Shown: piece by piece, positions 41,938 to 53,355 of the stretch
Position numbering within the stretch: position 1 is the stretch's first letter
How the letters are laid out: each line of letters opens with the position of its first letter
Assembly (NCBI GenBank): GCA_030035585.1
Contig: CM057462.1
Span: 68,296,734-68,360,733 of the forward strand
DNA: 64,000 nucleotides
Source of the DNA: Dugong dugon
Taxonomy: Eukaryota > Chordata > Mammalia > Sirenia > Dugongidae
Direction: 5' to 3'
Program-made: the position numbers and the translations under genes
The notes under the pieces: model-generated
What the model was told of the DNA's origin: nothing
Database searches by the model: none
What the model saw: the letters and a program-made list of their open reading frames with translations, nothing else

Positions 41938-44900
41938 CACCATGCATCTGCCAGTTTGTCATACTGTGGTGGCTTGCATGTTGCCCTGATGTTAGAAGTA
42001 ATGTCACTGGTATTTCAAATACCAGCAGGGCCATCCATGGTGGGCAGGTTTCAGTTGAGCTTCCAGACTAAGACACACTAGGAAGAAGGACATGACAGTC
42101 TATTTCTGAAAAAAATTAGCCAGTGAAAACCATATGAATAGCAGTAGAACATTTGTCTGGCATGGTACCAGAAAATGAGACTTTCAGGTTGGAAGGCACT
42201 CAAAATACGACTGGGGAAGAGCTGCCTCCTCAAAGTAGAGTCAACCTTAGTGACATGGATGGAGTAAAGCTTTTGGGACCGTCACTTGCTGATGTGGCAT
42301 GACTCTAAATGAGAAGAAACAACTGAAAACACCCATTAACAGAATGTGGAATGCACGAAGTATGAATCTAATAAAATTGGAAGTCATAAACAATGAAATG
42401 GAACACATAAAGACTGATATCTTAGGCATTAGTGAGCTGAAATGGACTGGTATTGGCCATTTTAATCAGACATGCAGATAGTCTACTAGGCTGGGAATGA
42501 CAAATTGAGGAGGAACTGTGTCACATTCATTGTCAAAAAGAATATTTAAGATCTATCCTGAAGTACAGTGCTGTCAGTGACAGGATAATATCCACACACC
42601 TACAAGGAAGACCAGTTAATATGACTATTATTCAAATTTATGCACCAACCACTAATGTCAAAGATGAGGAAATTGAAGATTTTACCAACTTCTACAGTCT
42701 GCAATTGATGAAACATGCAATCAAGATGCATTGATAATTACTGGTGATTGGAATGCCAAAGTTGGGAACGAAGAAGAAGGATCAAAATCAAACCAAAAAC
42801 CTGTTGCCATCGAGTTGATTCCTACTGATAGAGACCATACAGGACAGAGTAGAGCTGCCCCACAGGGTTTCCAAGGAGTGGTTGGTGGACTCGAACTGTC
42901 AACCTTTTGGTTAGCAACCTGAGCTCTTAACAACTGCACCAAGAAGGCTCACTAGTTGGAAACTATGGGCTTGGTGATAGAAACGACACTGGGATCGAAT
43001 GATAGAATTTTGCAAGACTAAGGACGTAGTCATTGGAACTAAGCAGCGACTATACACGTGTACCCCATCAGATAGAATACACAGGTATGAAATTGACTAC
43101 ATCTGTGGAAAGCGATGATGGAGAAGCTCAATATCACCAGTCAGAACAAGGCTAGGAGCCAACTGCAGAACAGACCACCAATTGCTCATAAGCAAATTCA
43201 CAATGAAACTGAAGAAAATTAAAACCAGTCCATGAGAGCCAAAGTATAACCTTGAATATATCCCACCTGAATTTAGAGACCACCTCAAGAATAGATTTGA
43301 TGCATTGAACACTAATGACTGAAGACCAGATGAGTTGTGGGATGACATCCAGGACATCATACATGAAGAAAGCAAAGGGTCTTCAAAAGACAATAAAGAA
43401 AGAAAAGACCAAAATGGATGTCAGGAGATACCCTGAAACCTCCTCTTGAACATCCAATAGCTAAAGCAAAAGGAAGAAATCATGAAATAAAAGAGGTGAA
43501 CAGATGATTTCAAAGGGTGGCTCAGGAAGAAAAAACAAAGTATTATAATGAAATGTGCAAAGACCTGGAGTTAGAAAATCAAAAGGAAAGAACACATTTG
43601 GCATTTCTTGAGCTGAAAGAACTGAAGAAAAAATTCAAGACTAGAATTGCAATACTGAAGGATTCTGTGGGGAAAATATTGAATGATGCAGGAAGCATCA
43701 AACAAAGATGGAAGGAATACACAGAGTCACTGTACCAAAAAGAATTGGTCGACGTTCAGCCATTTCAGGAGGTAGCAGATGATTAAGAATCAATGGTATT
43801 GAAGGAAGAGGTCCAAGCTGCACTGAAGGTATTACAAAAAACAAGGCTCTGGGAATCGACAGAATACAAACTGAGAAGTTTCAACAAAAAGATGCAAAGC
43901 TGGAAGAACTCACTTATCTATGACAAGAAACTTGGAAGACAGCTATCTGGCCAACTGATTGGAAGAGATCCATATTTATGCCCATTCCAAAGAAAGGTGA
44001 TCCAACTGAATGTGGAAGTTATCAAACAATATCATTAACATCACACACAAGTACAATTTTGCTGAAGATAATACCAAAATGGTTGCAGCAACACATCAAC
44101 AAGGAACTGCCAGAAATTCAAGCCTGATTCAGAAGAGGATGTGGAACCAGGGATATCATTGCTGATGTCAGATGGATCTTGGCTAAAAACAAAGAATACC
44201 AGAAAGATGTTTACCTGTGTTTTATTGAGTATGCAAAGGCGTTCGAGTGTGTAGATCATAACAAATTATGGATAACATTGCGAAGAATGGAAATTCCAGA
44301 ACGTGTCATTGTGCTCATGAGGAACCTGTACATAGACCAAGAGGCAGTTGTTTGAACAGAACAAGGGGGATATTGAGTGGTTTAAAATCAGAAAAGGTAT
44401 GTGTCAGGGTTGTATCCTCTCACCATACTTACTCTATCTGTATGCTGAGCAAATAGTACAAGAAACTGGACTATATGAAGCAGAAAGTGGCATCAGGGTT
44501 GCAGGAAGACTCATTAACAACCTGCAATATGCAGATGACACAACCTTGCTTGCTGAAATTGAAGAGGACTTGAAACACTTACTGATGAAGATCAGTATGG
44601 ACTACACTTCAACATAAAGAAAATAAAACTACTTACAACTAGATCAATAAGCAACATCATGATAAACAGAGAGAAGATTGAAGTTGTCAAGATTTCATTT
44701 TACTTGGATCCACAATCAATGCCCATGGAAGCAGCAGTCAAGAAATCAAACAACGTATTACATTGGTCAAATCTGCTGCAAAAGACCTCTTTAAAGTGTT
44801 AAAAAGCATAGATGTCACCTTGAGGACTAAGGTTTACCTGATCCAAGCCATGATATTTTCAATCGCCTCATATGTACACCAAAGCTGGTCAATGAATAAA

Positions 44901-45251
44901 GTGGACTAAAGAAGAATTCATCCATTTGAACTATGGTGTTGGCGAAGGATATTGAATATACCGTGGATTGCCAGAAGAACGAACAAATCTGTCTTAGCAG
45001 AGGTACAGTTAGAATGCCCGTCTTTGGACATGTTATCAGAAGGACCAGTCCCTGTAGAAAGACATCATGCTTGGTAAAGCAGAGGGTCAGTGAAAAAGAG
45101 GAAGACCCTCAAAGAGATGAATTGACACAGTGGCTGCAAAAATGAGCTCAAGTATAGCAAAGATTGTAAGGATGGTGCAGGACCTGGCAGTTTTTAGATG
45201 TGTTGTACATAGGGTCGCTATGAGTTGGCACCTAACGACAACAATAACAAC
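41938..45251 (+). mobile_element. RTE LINE, nearly full length
   Basis: Plus-strand elephant-type RTE from the 5' leader (CATCTGCCAGTTTGTCATAC) to the tail ending AACAATAACAAC. The endonuclease starts near 42350 (NRMWNARSMNLIKLE) with GISELKWTGIGHF, and DWNAKVG-coding DNA lies near 42750. The RT spans about 43790-44620, with GRLINNLQYADDTTLLAE at about 44500-44560, so the catalytic YADD is intact. Several stops and frameshifts split the ORF (frames end at 42481, 42922, 43786, 44038, 44617 and 45145). An AfroSINE lies at 42785-42940. The element is inactive but carries every domain. Confidence 0.94.
42785..42940 (-). mobile_element. AfroSINE inside the RTE
   Basis: Reverse-strand AfroSINE interrupting the endonuclease coding region. 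It is flanked by AAGAAGG(A/C)TCA at 42774-42784 and 42941-42951, an 11-bp target duplication with one mismatch. Confidence 0.95.
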
Positions 45252-45254
45252 GTG

Positions 45255-45705
45255 CCTGGGAATCTCTAGTACCAAGCATGAAGGATTCTTGGAACAGGAG
45301 AGACATACAATTAAGCAAAACCTAATAATAGACCGTATTCTTGGAAATTATCTTTCTGCCTCGCGATTCTGTTTGTAATTAGATAAGAATTGGTATAAAA
45401 TGTACGTAGCCAGATATGAGGATGAATGCGGACTGGTAAGACCTGAAATGAAAGCGAACTGTCTCTGCATAAGAGCCAAATATAGCTCTGATATCTGGAA
45501 ATGTTTGTATGAACAATTTGACCCCTAAAAGTTAACTGATCTTAGATTACCAGTGTCAATGTTTAGTATAAAATGTTTCTGTGTGCAATAAAGCTTTGGA
45601 ATTCTCCCACTTAAAGAGAACATTCCTCCAGCCATTAGAAACCCTCCCAACACATCCGCAAATCTGAGTGTTCTTTGTTTGTTTGTTTTGTCACAGCCGG
45701 AACTA
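45255..45705. other. Noncoding DNA, no feature recognised
   Basis: Has an AATAAAGCTTTGG-like motif near 45588 that recalls a polyadenylation region. Unassigned: it could be part of an LTR-type relic or chance. Confidence 0.35.
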
Positions 45706-45711
45706 AAAACT

Positions 45712-46115
45712 ATTTTTCTTTTAACTTTTTATTTTGACATAATTTCAGACTTAGAGAAAGGTTATACACTAACTGCAACAATAATAAAAAGCAGTTAGTA
45801 ACAACCACAATAAATTGCAGACCGGATGCCCCTTTACCTCTAAATATTTTAGTATATTTCCCCAAAACAAGGGCATTCTCTTAATAACCTTAGTACAATG
45901 ACCAAAATCAGGAAATTAACATCAATAGAGTACTATTATCTAATTTATAGACCTTATTCTGATTTTGCCAGTTGTTCCAATAATGTCCTTTACGATACGA
46001 TAAAATCTTTGATCATGCATTGTCTTCAGTTGTCATATCTCTTTAGTCTCCTTTAATCAGGAGGAGTTCCTTAGTAGTTACTTGTGTTTCATGACATTGC
46101 CATTTTTTGAAGACA
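45712..46115 (-). mobile_element. Old L1 3' region (left part)
   Basis: Antisense old L1 3' text: ATTTTGACATAATTTCAGAC, then TTTTGCCAGTTGTTCCAATA and GTCATATCTCTTTAGTCTCC. It is cut by LTR insertions from about 46120 and resumes at about 47072. Confidence 0.6.
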
Positions 46116-46119
46116 TTTT

Positions 46120-47071
46120 AATTTTCCTCTTGCTGCTGTAATAAATTACACAGATTTAGTGGCTTAAAACAACACAGGTTTATTATTTTACAGTTATGGA
46201 GGTCACAAGTCCAAACTGTGTCTCACTGGGTACCATAGTTTCCTAGGGTTTTGGTAACAAAATACCATGAAGTGGGTGGCTTTAGAGAGCAGAAATGTGT
46301 TTTCTCACAACTCTGGATGCCAGAAGTTCAAATCAGGTTCCTGGCGGTATTAATTCCTTTTGCGGCTTCGTGACAGGAACTGTTCCATGCCTCTCTCCTA
46401 GTTTCTGGTGGCTGCCCCCAATTCTTGGTGTTCCTTTGCTGCTTATAGATGTGGCTGCCTCTGTCATCATGGGTCATCTGTCTTCTCGTTTTTTCTAAGA
46501 CACCACTCAGAAGGGATTAGGACCCATCCTACTCTGGGTATGACCTTGTTAACTTGAATGATAGCATCTGCACAGAAAAGCCCTTTTCTGCAAACAAGGT
46601 CACTTGGACCAGTAGTGGGGTTAGGACTTCAACATATCTTGTTTGGGGACACAATTCAATCCGTAACACTGGGCTAAAATCAAGGTGTTGGTAGGGCTGC
46701 ATTTCTTCTGGAGGGTCTGAGGGAGTTATCTATTTCCTTGTCTTTTCTAGCTTCTAGAGGCCACCTGTATTCCTTGGCTGATGGCCGCATTCCTCCGTTT
46801 TCAGAAGCCAGAAACTTTGGGCTGAGTGTTTCTCAGGTTGCTGCCTATTTGGTTCTCCCTCTTATATTGCCTTCTTCCACTTATAAGGACCCTTATGATT
46901 ACATTAGGCCCACCAGGATAATTCAGGATAATCTTCTCATTTTAATGTCAGTTGATTATCAACTTTAATTCCATATGCAACTTTAATTCTCCTTTTCCAT
47001 GTAACCTAGCATATTCACAAATTCTGGGACACGGACATCTCTGAGGGGGGCTACTATTCTGCCTGCCACAA
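46120..47071 (-). mobile_element. MaLR/MLT1-type LTR fossil, outer element
   Basis: An ancient mammalian LTR of MaLR/MLT1 type on the minus strand, recognised from its 3' region and its terminus near 47071. It sits inside an old L1 and is itself split by a second LTR (46231-46668). It is a broken, very old solo-LTR relic. Subfamily not determined. Confidence 0.55.
46231..46668 (-). mobile_element. MaLR/MLT1-type solo LTR fossil, inserted in another LTR
   Basis: About 440-bp LTR on the minus strand with a perfect 5-bp flanking duplication CTGGG (46226-46230 and 46669-46673), as ERVL/MaLR elements leave. No internal region is present, so it is a solo LTR. It is younger than the outer LTR but still old. 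Confidence 0.7.
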
Positions 47072-47172
47072 TAGGCCAGTTAGTGTTTCGAATGTCCGTT
47101 AATTTTGGTTTGTCTGATGGTTCCTAATGATTACATGAAGGTTATGCACTTTTGGAAGAAATACCACAGGCC
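47072..47172 (-). mobile_element. Old L1 3' region (right part)
   Basis: Continues the old L1 text cut at about 46115 (GGTTTGTCTGATGGTTCCTA). The join to the ORF2 fragment at about 47175 is not contiguous in L1 consensus, so the two may be different L1 copies. Confidence 0.5.
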
Positions 47173-47320
47173 GATTTTTGTTAGTTGATCTTGTATCTGG
47201 AAACCCTGCCAAACTCTTGTATTGGTTTTAGTCTCTTGATTATTTTGGATTTTCTGTGTATGTTCACACCACCTGTGAATAAGGATAGTTTATCTTTTCT
47301 CTTCCAATTTCTACACTTAG

Positions 47321-47823
47321 TGTCTTAGTTATCTAGTGCTGCTATAACAGAAATACCACAAGTGAATGGTTTTAACAAAAATAATTTATTTCTTCAGGGC
47401 AAAGTAGGCTAAAAGTCCAAATTCAGGGCATCGGCTCCAGGGAAAGGCTTTCTCACTCTGTCGGCCTTCTCGTCAATGTTCCCCCGGACTAGGAGCTTCT
47501 CTGTGCAGGGACCCCAGGTCCAAAGGACACACTCTGCTCCCAGCACTGCTTTCTTGGTGGTAGAGGTCCCCAACTCTCTGCTTGCTTCCCTTTCCTTTTA
47601 TCTCTTGTAAGATAAAAGGTGGTGCAGGCCACACCCCAGGGAAACTCCCTTTACATTGGATCAGGGATGTGACCTGGCTAAGGGTGGTGTTACAATCCCA
47701 CCCGAATCCTCTTTAACATAAAATTACAATCACAAGATGGAGGCCAACCACACAGTTCTGGGAATCATGGCCCAGCCAAATTGATACACATATTTTTGGG
47801 GGGACATAATTCAATCCAAGACA
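47321..47823 (-). mobile_element. Solo LTR fossil (MaLR-like), complete ends
   Basis: A 503-bp LTR, TG...CA in form, with a perfect 5-bp target duplication CTTAG (47316-47320 and 47824-47828). Orientation is minus, judged from the end resembling the start of MaLR LTRs. It looks whole at both ends, with no internal region. Relatively young for this group, probably afrotherian. Confidence 0.82.
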
Positions 47824-47872
47824 CTTAGTAATTAGTTTTCTTATTGTATTGGCCAAGACCTCCAGTACTATG

Positions 47873-48399
47873 TGTGATGGTTAAGGTTATGTGTCAACTT
47901 GGCTAGGCCATGATTCTCAGTGGTTTGGCAGATATTATGTAATCATCCTCCATTTTGTGATCTGATATGAGCAGCCAATCAGTTGAAAGCAAATCAGCTG
48001 AAAGCCTATCAGTTTCCTTGGGGGTGTGGCCTGCATCCAATATGTATGTATATATGGATGTTCTGGCTAAGCTTTCTCTGGCTCCTGCATCCAACTCATT
48101 ATCCTCTGACCTCCAGTTCTTGGGACATGAGCCAGCAGCCTGCTGCCTGACCTGCAGATCTTGGGATTCACCAGCTCCAGCAACCCTGTGAGCCAGCAGC
48201 CTTCCACCTAACCTGTAGATTTTAGGTTCGTTAGCCCCTTCAACCACATGAGTCAGGAGAAGCCTCCAGCCTGAAGCCTGTCCTGTGGATGTGGGACTTG
48301 CCAGCCTCCACAACTGTGTGAGCCATTTTCTTGAGCTAAATCTCTGTTTCTATATATACACTTCACTTGTTTGCTCCCTAGAGAACCCAGCCTAAGACA
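47873..48399 (+). mobile_element. Solo LTR fossil (MaLR-like), complete ends
   Basis: A 527-bp LTR, TG...CA, with perfect 5-bp duplication CTATG (47868-47872 and 48400-48404). Placed in plus orientation from similarity of its start to MaLR LTRs. Solo, no internal region. It lies about 50 bp from the previous solo LTR and differs from it in sequence, so it is a separate insertion. Confidence 0.82.
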
Positions 48400-48639
48400 C
48401 TATGTTAAACAGTAACTGGAATAAAATGCCTTCTTCCCTTGTTCTTGATCTCACTGGGAATCATCTGGAGTTCTATGCTAAGCATAATGTTTTCTATAGG
48501 TTCTTTAGTTATAGCCTTTACCAAATGAAGAAAAGTCTCTTCTATTCCTAACTTTCTGAAAGATTTGTTTTTCATTAGAAGGTGTTGAACTTTGCAGGTT
48601 TATGCCTTACCCTCTGAAACACATGTGTCTTACAAAAGT

Positions 48640-49375
48640 ATTCCGAGTTCTTGTCACTTCTTGCTCATTAGGTCTGATTATCATGATGTTATCAAAGTAA
48701 TGTTTTGTGGGATGGCATATAAAACCGGTATTTTGTACAAATAGTCCAGGATCCTCGGATTATAACAGAGAGCAGGAAAATTAACATAGCCCTGGGGCAG
48801 GGTGAATTTTGTGATTGTGAACTTTATGACTGCGTAGTATCTGTTCCATGTGAATGCACACTGCTTTGAATTCTGCTACGTACGCATATGGAAGAGAATA
48901 CATTCACCAGATCAATAGGCACATATGTGTAACTGAGGCTGTGATGATTTCCTTGAGTAAAGATGGTTAAATTAGTGATATTCTCTGTCATTTGCTATAA
49001 TCCATATTGTTTTTTCAGAGGTCAGGCTGGTTAGTTAAATTGGAATATGATAGGGATCACCACCTGTCCATCCTTTAAGTCTTGCGGGTGGTGCTAATCT
49101 CTGCTATTTCCCCCATGATGCAAGTTATTTTTGACTTATTTTCTTGGTGGGGAAGGGGGAAGTTTCAGTGCCTTCCACTTGGTCTCTACTGCAACAGCTC
49201 TTACTCTACGAGTCAAGTAAATATGAGAGCTCTGACAGTTGCTAAAAATGTCATTTTCAATTATACACTTAGGAACCAGGGAAATGACCACAGGAAGGGC
49301 CAGTGAACTCAGCGGACCTATCGTGAGAAAGACCTGGGCTAATGTAGTCTGATGTAGAATAGTTTCTGCTTATCC
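48640..49375 (-). mobile_element. ERVL-type pol fossil
   Basis: Minus-strand relic of an ERVL-class internal region, part of pol. It resembles the pol part of the plus-strand fossil at 7.9-9.3 kb but has decayed separately. No LTR of its own was recognised. Old and broken in many places. Confidence 0.55.
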
Positions 49376-49710
49376 ACAGCTGTGACGAAAGAAGAAATAT
49401 TTTCTCTTCTTACCTCGCTGAGAGGCAGTTAGGAGATTTTACAATTTGAAGACTAAGCATGGGAATTCCACTAATTAGCACATAAATAAAAAAAGCCAAA
49501 CATCGGAGGGAAAAAGCTTATAACATGGAAAGGAAGAGAGCATAAAATGATTATTAACAAACAGAATGTGGGACATATAATAGATGGTATGTATTAGGTC
49601 AAACCATATAAAACTGGTATTTTGTACATAAAAAACATTGAATATCCGCAATTTCATATAGTTCAACCTAATACACTCTGGGATGTAACTGATGAATTAC
49701 TTGTCTGTCA
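49376..49710. other. AT-rich noncoding DNA, no feature recognised
   Basis: No exon or repeat supported. Confidence 0.45.
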
Positions 49711-49714
49711 AACC

Positions 49715-49815
49715 TACCAGACTGTGAGTCCTTGGAGGACAGGAACTATGCCTTGTTCATTTTTCAAACACTAGTAAAAGGTCTGGCACACAGTAGACGA
49801 TCAATAGATGTTAGA
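49715..49815 (+). mobile_element. L2 3' end
   Basis: L2 text GACTGTGAGTCCTTGGAGGA, then AGGTCTGGCACACAGTAGAC and GATCAATAGATGTTAG. Confidence 0.75.
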
Positions 49816-50125
49816 TTTTGGGTTTTCTGTCCTTTAATAAATGAAACCATTGATGGCATCCTTGCTGTGTTGCCCATTATTTCTAAAGTAAAATAGATTT
49901 TCCAGTAAACATTGAAACACAGGCTTTCAGTTCCTCTTTCTTCTTTCACTCTTTTCTTGGTAGCTCCATTGGCAGAAGTTCAGTTGTTACTTTCCAGTCT
50001 CATAATCATCAAAAAATTTTGTCCATTTAAGGAACAGACATTTACTGGTATTTGACGGTAAATTGGGAATGATCACTTCAGAATTTTGCATCCGATTAAA
50101 AAAGATGGTAGTAGTTAAGGGTCAG
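49816..50125. other. Noncoding DNA, no feature recognised
   Basis: AT-rich; nothing assigned. Confidence 0.45.
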
Positions 50126-50129
50126 GTGC

Positions 50130-50320
50130 ATTGCATACGTTACATCTAGTCCTCATAGTCAAAATGTGCCCTACAGTTTAGACTTCATTGATTTCCTTGT
50201 TCTCAGAATGACCCTGCGAAGGGAAGATGACTTACTCCCATTTAGTTTATAAGGCAACTGAGACTTTCACAGCCAGCCATTGGAGGAGTGAGCCTAGAAT
50301 GTACTGCCCCCTTGGTTCTG
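50130..50320 (-). mobile_element. MIR fragment
   Basis: Antisense MIR-like text: CTTACTCCCATTTAGTTTAT, then AAGGCAACTGAGACTTTCAC. Confidence 0.5.
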
Positions 50321-50419
50321 CCTCAGGTACGTTTTCTATTGTACTCTCTCTGAGGAAATCACAGGGAACTGAGACACTGGAGCGGAAAGGTGGTACGGAA
50401 GCAGTGGAACTTAACATAG

Positions 50420-50505
50420 GTCTTGAAAGATGAAGAGAAGGGGCAGAGGATGTTCCTTGGGATAGGGAGTAACAAGAATAAGGAGATAAGGATTTGTTTG
50501 GTAAA
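50420..50505 (+). mobile_element. L2 body (left of AfroSINE)
   Basis: AGGTCTTGAAAGATGAAGAG and GGATAGGGAGTAACAAGAAT-like L2 text. It continues after the AfroSINE at 50722. Confidence 0.45.
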
Positions 50506-50517
50506 ACTGACTTGATT

Positions 50518-50709
50518 GTTGTTAGGTGCTGTCCTGTCGATTTGGATGCATAGCGACCCCACTTGACAGAGAAGAACTGCCCTGTGGGATTTTCTAGGCT
50601 GTAAACTTTATGAGAGTGGATCGCCAGGTCTTTCTCTCGTGAAGTTCATGGGTTCAGAACCACCAACCTTTTTTAGCAACCAAGCACTTAACTGTTGCGC
50701 AGGGCTTCT
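50518..50709 (-). mobile_element. AfroSINE (long type)
   Basis: Reverse-strand element with a perfect 12-bp target duplication ACTGACTTGATT (50506-50517 and 50710-50721). Middle GAGTGGATCGCCAGGTCTTT. Inserted in an L2. Confidence 0.95.
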
Positions 50710-50721
50710 ACTGACTTGATT

Positions 50722-50900
50722 AGAGAAGAAAAACCATTAATAACTGGAAAGTGACTACTGTTGGGTAGATGCGCTGAGACAGATTAGGGGACCTTGAAAG
50801 CTAGGCAATGGGAGTTTAGGTTGAATGTGATAGGAAACAAGGAACCGTTTAAGATTTTGAACAGAGCACTATTTTGACAAAGGCAAAGTTTTAAGACTAG
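50722..50900 (+). mobile_element. L2 body (right of AfroSINE)
   Basis: L2 text: ATTAGGGGACCTTGAAAGC, then AACAAGGAACCGTTTAAGAT and GAACAGAGCACTATTTTGAC. Confidence 0.6.
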
Positions 50901-50904
50901 TTTC

Positions 50905-51010
50905 ATAGAACTGCCCCGTAGGGCTTCCAAAGAGTGGCTAGTGGATTCAAACTGCCCACATTTTGGTTAGCAGCTAAGCTCTTAACCACTGCACCACGAG
51001 GGATCCTTGA
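50905..51010 (-). mobile_element. AfroSINE fragment (tail missing)
   Basis: Reverse-strand AfroSINE lacking its 3' tail: starts ATAGAACTGCCCCGTAGG and runs to the head CACGAGGGATCC. Confidence 0.88.
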
Positions 51011-51430
51011 TAACAATAGGGCAAGCAAAGCTTCTTTATCTCATCCCCTTGGCTTTAACTTCTCGGTTACCAAACCTGATCAGAATGTTTTATGACAGTA
51101 GTTCTCAAGTGTTTTAGGGACATGGAACCCTTTGAGAGTATGATTAAAATCCAGGAACTTTTCCTCAGAAAAACAGAAACTCCAAATTTTTCATAGATCC
51201 CCTAAAGCCCATCTGTGAATCCCAGGATGATTTCCAATTTTAAGAGCTAATGTGTTTTAGCAACATTGAAACGGTTACTATATCTTAAGTGTTAACTGTT
51301 GATTAGGCATATGTCTGTTGCATAAATGAGTGAATTTCAGTCACAGCTTAATACATTTTTGTGTCTTGTATTCTGATTAATGTGTTATAGCCATTTCCAA
51401 TGTGACTGAATGTCTTTTGAAATAGAATTT
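51011..51430. other. Noncoding DNA, unassigned old repeat possible
   Basis: The CATAGATCCCCTAAAGCCCA segment looks like an old dispersed repeat, but no family was assigned. Confidence 0.35.
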
Positions 51431-51439
51431 TAATTAATG

Positions 51440-51690
51440 CTTAATAGGCCATTGAAAGAACATTTCCTTATAGTTGTTCATCTGAGTGGCTTTTTAGCTT
51501 GTTGTATTCTAGACTGTGACATTAAACATCTTTGTGCAGATAATTTTCCCATTATTTTGGATTTCTATGATAGGATAAATTCCTAGGAGCCAGTCAAAGC
51601 GTTTGAACATTTAACTTGACAGATACTGCCAAACTGCTTTCCAAAAGAAGGGCCAATTTAGCCTGTCACTCATTAGAAAAGGTAATTGTT
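51440..51690 (-). mobile_element. Old L1 ORF2/3' fragment
   Basis: Antisense old L1: GGATAAATTCCTAGGAGCCA, then GATACTGCCAAACTGCTTTC and GGGCCAATTTAGCCTGTCAC. 5' and 3' edges are approximate. Confidence 0.6.
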
Positions 51691-52187
51691 ATTGTCGTTT
51701 GCTTTTCTTTGATTGCTACATAATTTTTCCATGTGCTTATTTACTAATTAGCTTTGATTTGTGGGAAATTGTTTATGTAAACATTAATTATAAAAAGGCA
51801 AGCATCCATTTCATTAAAAAAGTCTCAGTTGAAAATAGCATCTTTAGAAAGCAAGAGAGCTCATTTCTAAACATGGGCCAAGTCAATATTCCTTCCTAGA
51901 GAAAGAGTGTATATGATGTTGATTAAAGAACTTTCTTTCCTGGTTCAGGATCAGGATGTGTGAAGTCATATCTAGTATTTAAGGTGCTGGGGTGGCTTTT
52001 TAATATTATTGTATCAATTTCAGAGCCTTCTGAAAAATATTGCTTTCTCACGGATATGTCAGAGAAAGGAAGGCATCTCTAAGTACAAAAGTGGGAAATC
52101 AAAATATGACCCAACTTCTCCAGCCAGCAAAAAGAAGGATTTGCTTAGAACAAGCATTGCCTGTTTCAAACCAGTTGAGGAAACAGG
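51691..52187. other. AT-rich noncoding DNA, no feature recognised
   Basis: A short open frame at 52009-52303 (+) is unrecognised and probably chance. Confidence 0.4.
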
Positions 52188-52542
52188 TATTGTTGTTGTT
52201 CTTAGGTGCCGTCAAGTCGATTCCGTCTCATAGCAACTCTGTGTACAACAGAAGTATACACTGCCTGGTCCTGCGCCATCCTCACAATAGTTGTTATACT
52301 TGAGCCCATTGTTGTAGCCATGTGTCAGTCTGTCTCACTGAGGGTCTTCCTCTTTTTTGCTGACCCTCTACTGTACCAAGAATGATGTCCTTCTTCAGGG
52401 ACTGATCCCTCCTGATAACATGTCCAAACTACGGGAGACAAAGTCTCGCCACCCTCGCTTCTAAGTAGCATTCTGGCTGTACTTCTTCTAAGACAGATTT
52501 GTTCATTGTTTTGGCAGTCCATGGTATATTCAATATTCTTCA
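52188..52542 (-). mobile_element. RTE LINE 3' end
   Basis: 5'-truncated RTE on the minus strand. The tail repeat TTGTTGTTGTTCTTAGGTGC is at the left, running through the RTE 3' coding text to about 52542 (CAGTCCATGGTATATTCAAT). It is the same 3' segment as in the copies at 6.6 kb (minus) and 54.5 kb (plus). It reads 52325-52543 (-) with MLLRSEGGET-type drift. Confidence 0.92.
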
Positions 52543-52544
52543 CC

Positions 52545-53075
52545 TTTAGAAAAATTCTAGAAAATTATACATTTAAAAAGTAAATATTAAGAAATAACTT
52601 GATAAAGGAAGGTAAGGAAATTATATTTTCTATGTTATAGTTAAGAGAAGCCCTGCACATGGGGGGGTGTGTGTGTATATTATTTGGTAAGTTGGTTGGG
52701 TCTTGGGTTACAAGTTCCTAGGTGAATTTTTTTCTTTGTATTGTGCCAAGCCAGTTGGAAAACTTATATAAAATATTTAGAAGCAAAAATAAAATCAATT
52801 GTACTTTTTAATAATGGCAACAATCAATTAGAAAATGAAATAAAAGAGTTATAATTTCTAATAAAATCAAAATACATAGAAACAACTTCAACAACAAAAA
52901 CAAAAAATCAGTATTAATAAATGATCTCCTTGACACTCAGGGCTTTGGCATAAGTGCAGAGTGATCCTGGCATTCCTCTTGAGGGTTAATGACTCCCAGA
53001 TGCAGGTAGGGTAAAATCTTAGTGATCTGAACTAGCTCACCTCTAGTCTTGCATAGAGTGCGAAGGAGTGAGTGA
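52545..53075. other. AT-rich noncoding DNA with an internal GT tract
   Basis: A short GGGGGGGTGTGTGTGTATA run lies near 52662. No gene or repeat recognised. Confidence 0.45.
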
Positions 53076-53079
53076 TGGG

Positions 53080-53315
53080 AACTGAAGCTGAAAGGACGTG
53101 CAAGGGTCAGATAATAAAGGGCTATGTACTCCACTAGGAAGTTTGGACTTTGTCCTGGGGGCAGTGGAGAGCCATAAAAGCATTTTTAAGTAGGGCAGTG
53201 ACACTCAGACTCTAGAAAAGCCACTTCGGTAACAGTGTAGAATATTAAGTAAGTGTGGATACAGACAGGCCAATTAGAAGGCTATCTCAGTAGTTCAGGA
53301 TAGAGGTTAAATATA
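53080..53315 (+). mobile_element. L2 body
   Basis: L2 phrases TTTGGACTTTGTCCTGGGGG, CAGTGGAGAGCCATAAAAGC, and GACAGGCCAATTAGAAGGCT. Confidence 0.65.
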
Positions 53316-53355
53316 GATCTGCAGGTACCATTTATTGTCAGATGTTATCTAAATA

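Larger units (their letters stand above)
47175..48605 (-). mobile_element. Old L1 ORF2 fragment, split by two solo LTRs
   Basis: Antisense L1 reverse-transcriptase region: CTTGTATCTGGAAACCCTGC at about 47190, GGCCAAGACCTCCAGTACTA at about 47851-47870, and TTCCCTTGTTCTTGATCTC at about 48430. Two LTR fossils (47321-47823 and 47873-48399) interrupt it. Removing the LTRs and their duplications leaves recognisable L1 ORF2 DNA in order. Confidence 0.75.

Noticed and set aside
45530-45620. AATAAAGCTTTGG-like motif, considered as the end of an LTR
   Set aside because: No matching start, no TG...CA ends and no flanking duplication could be found.
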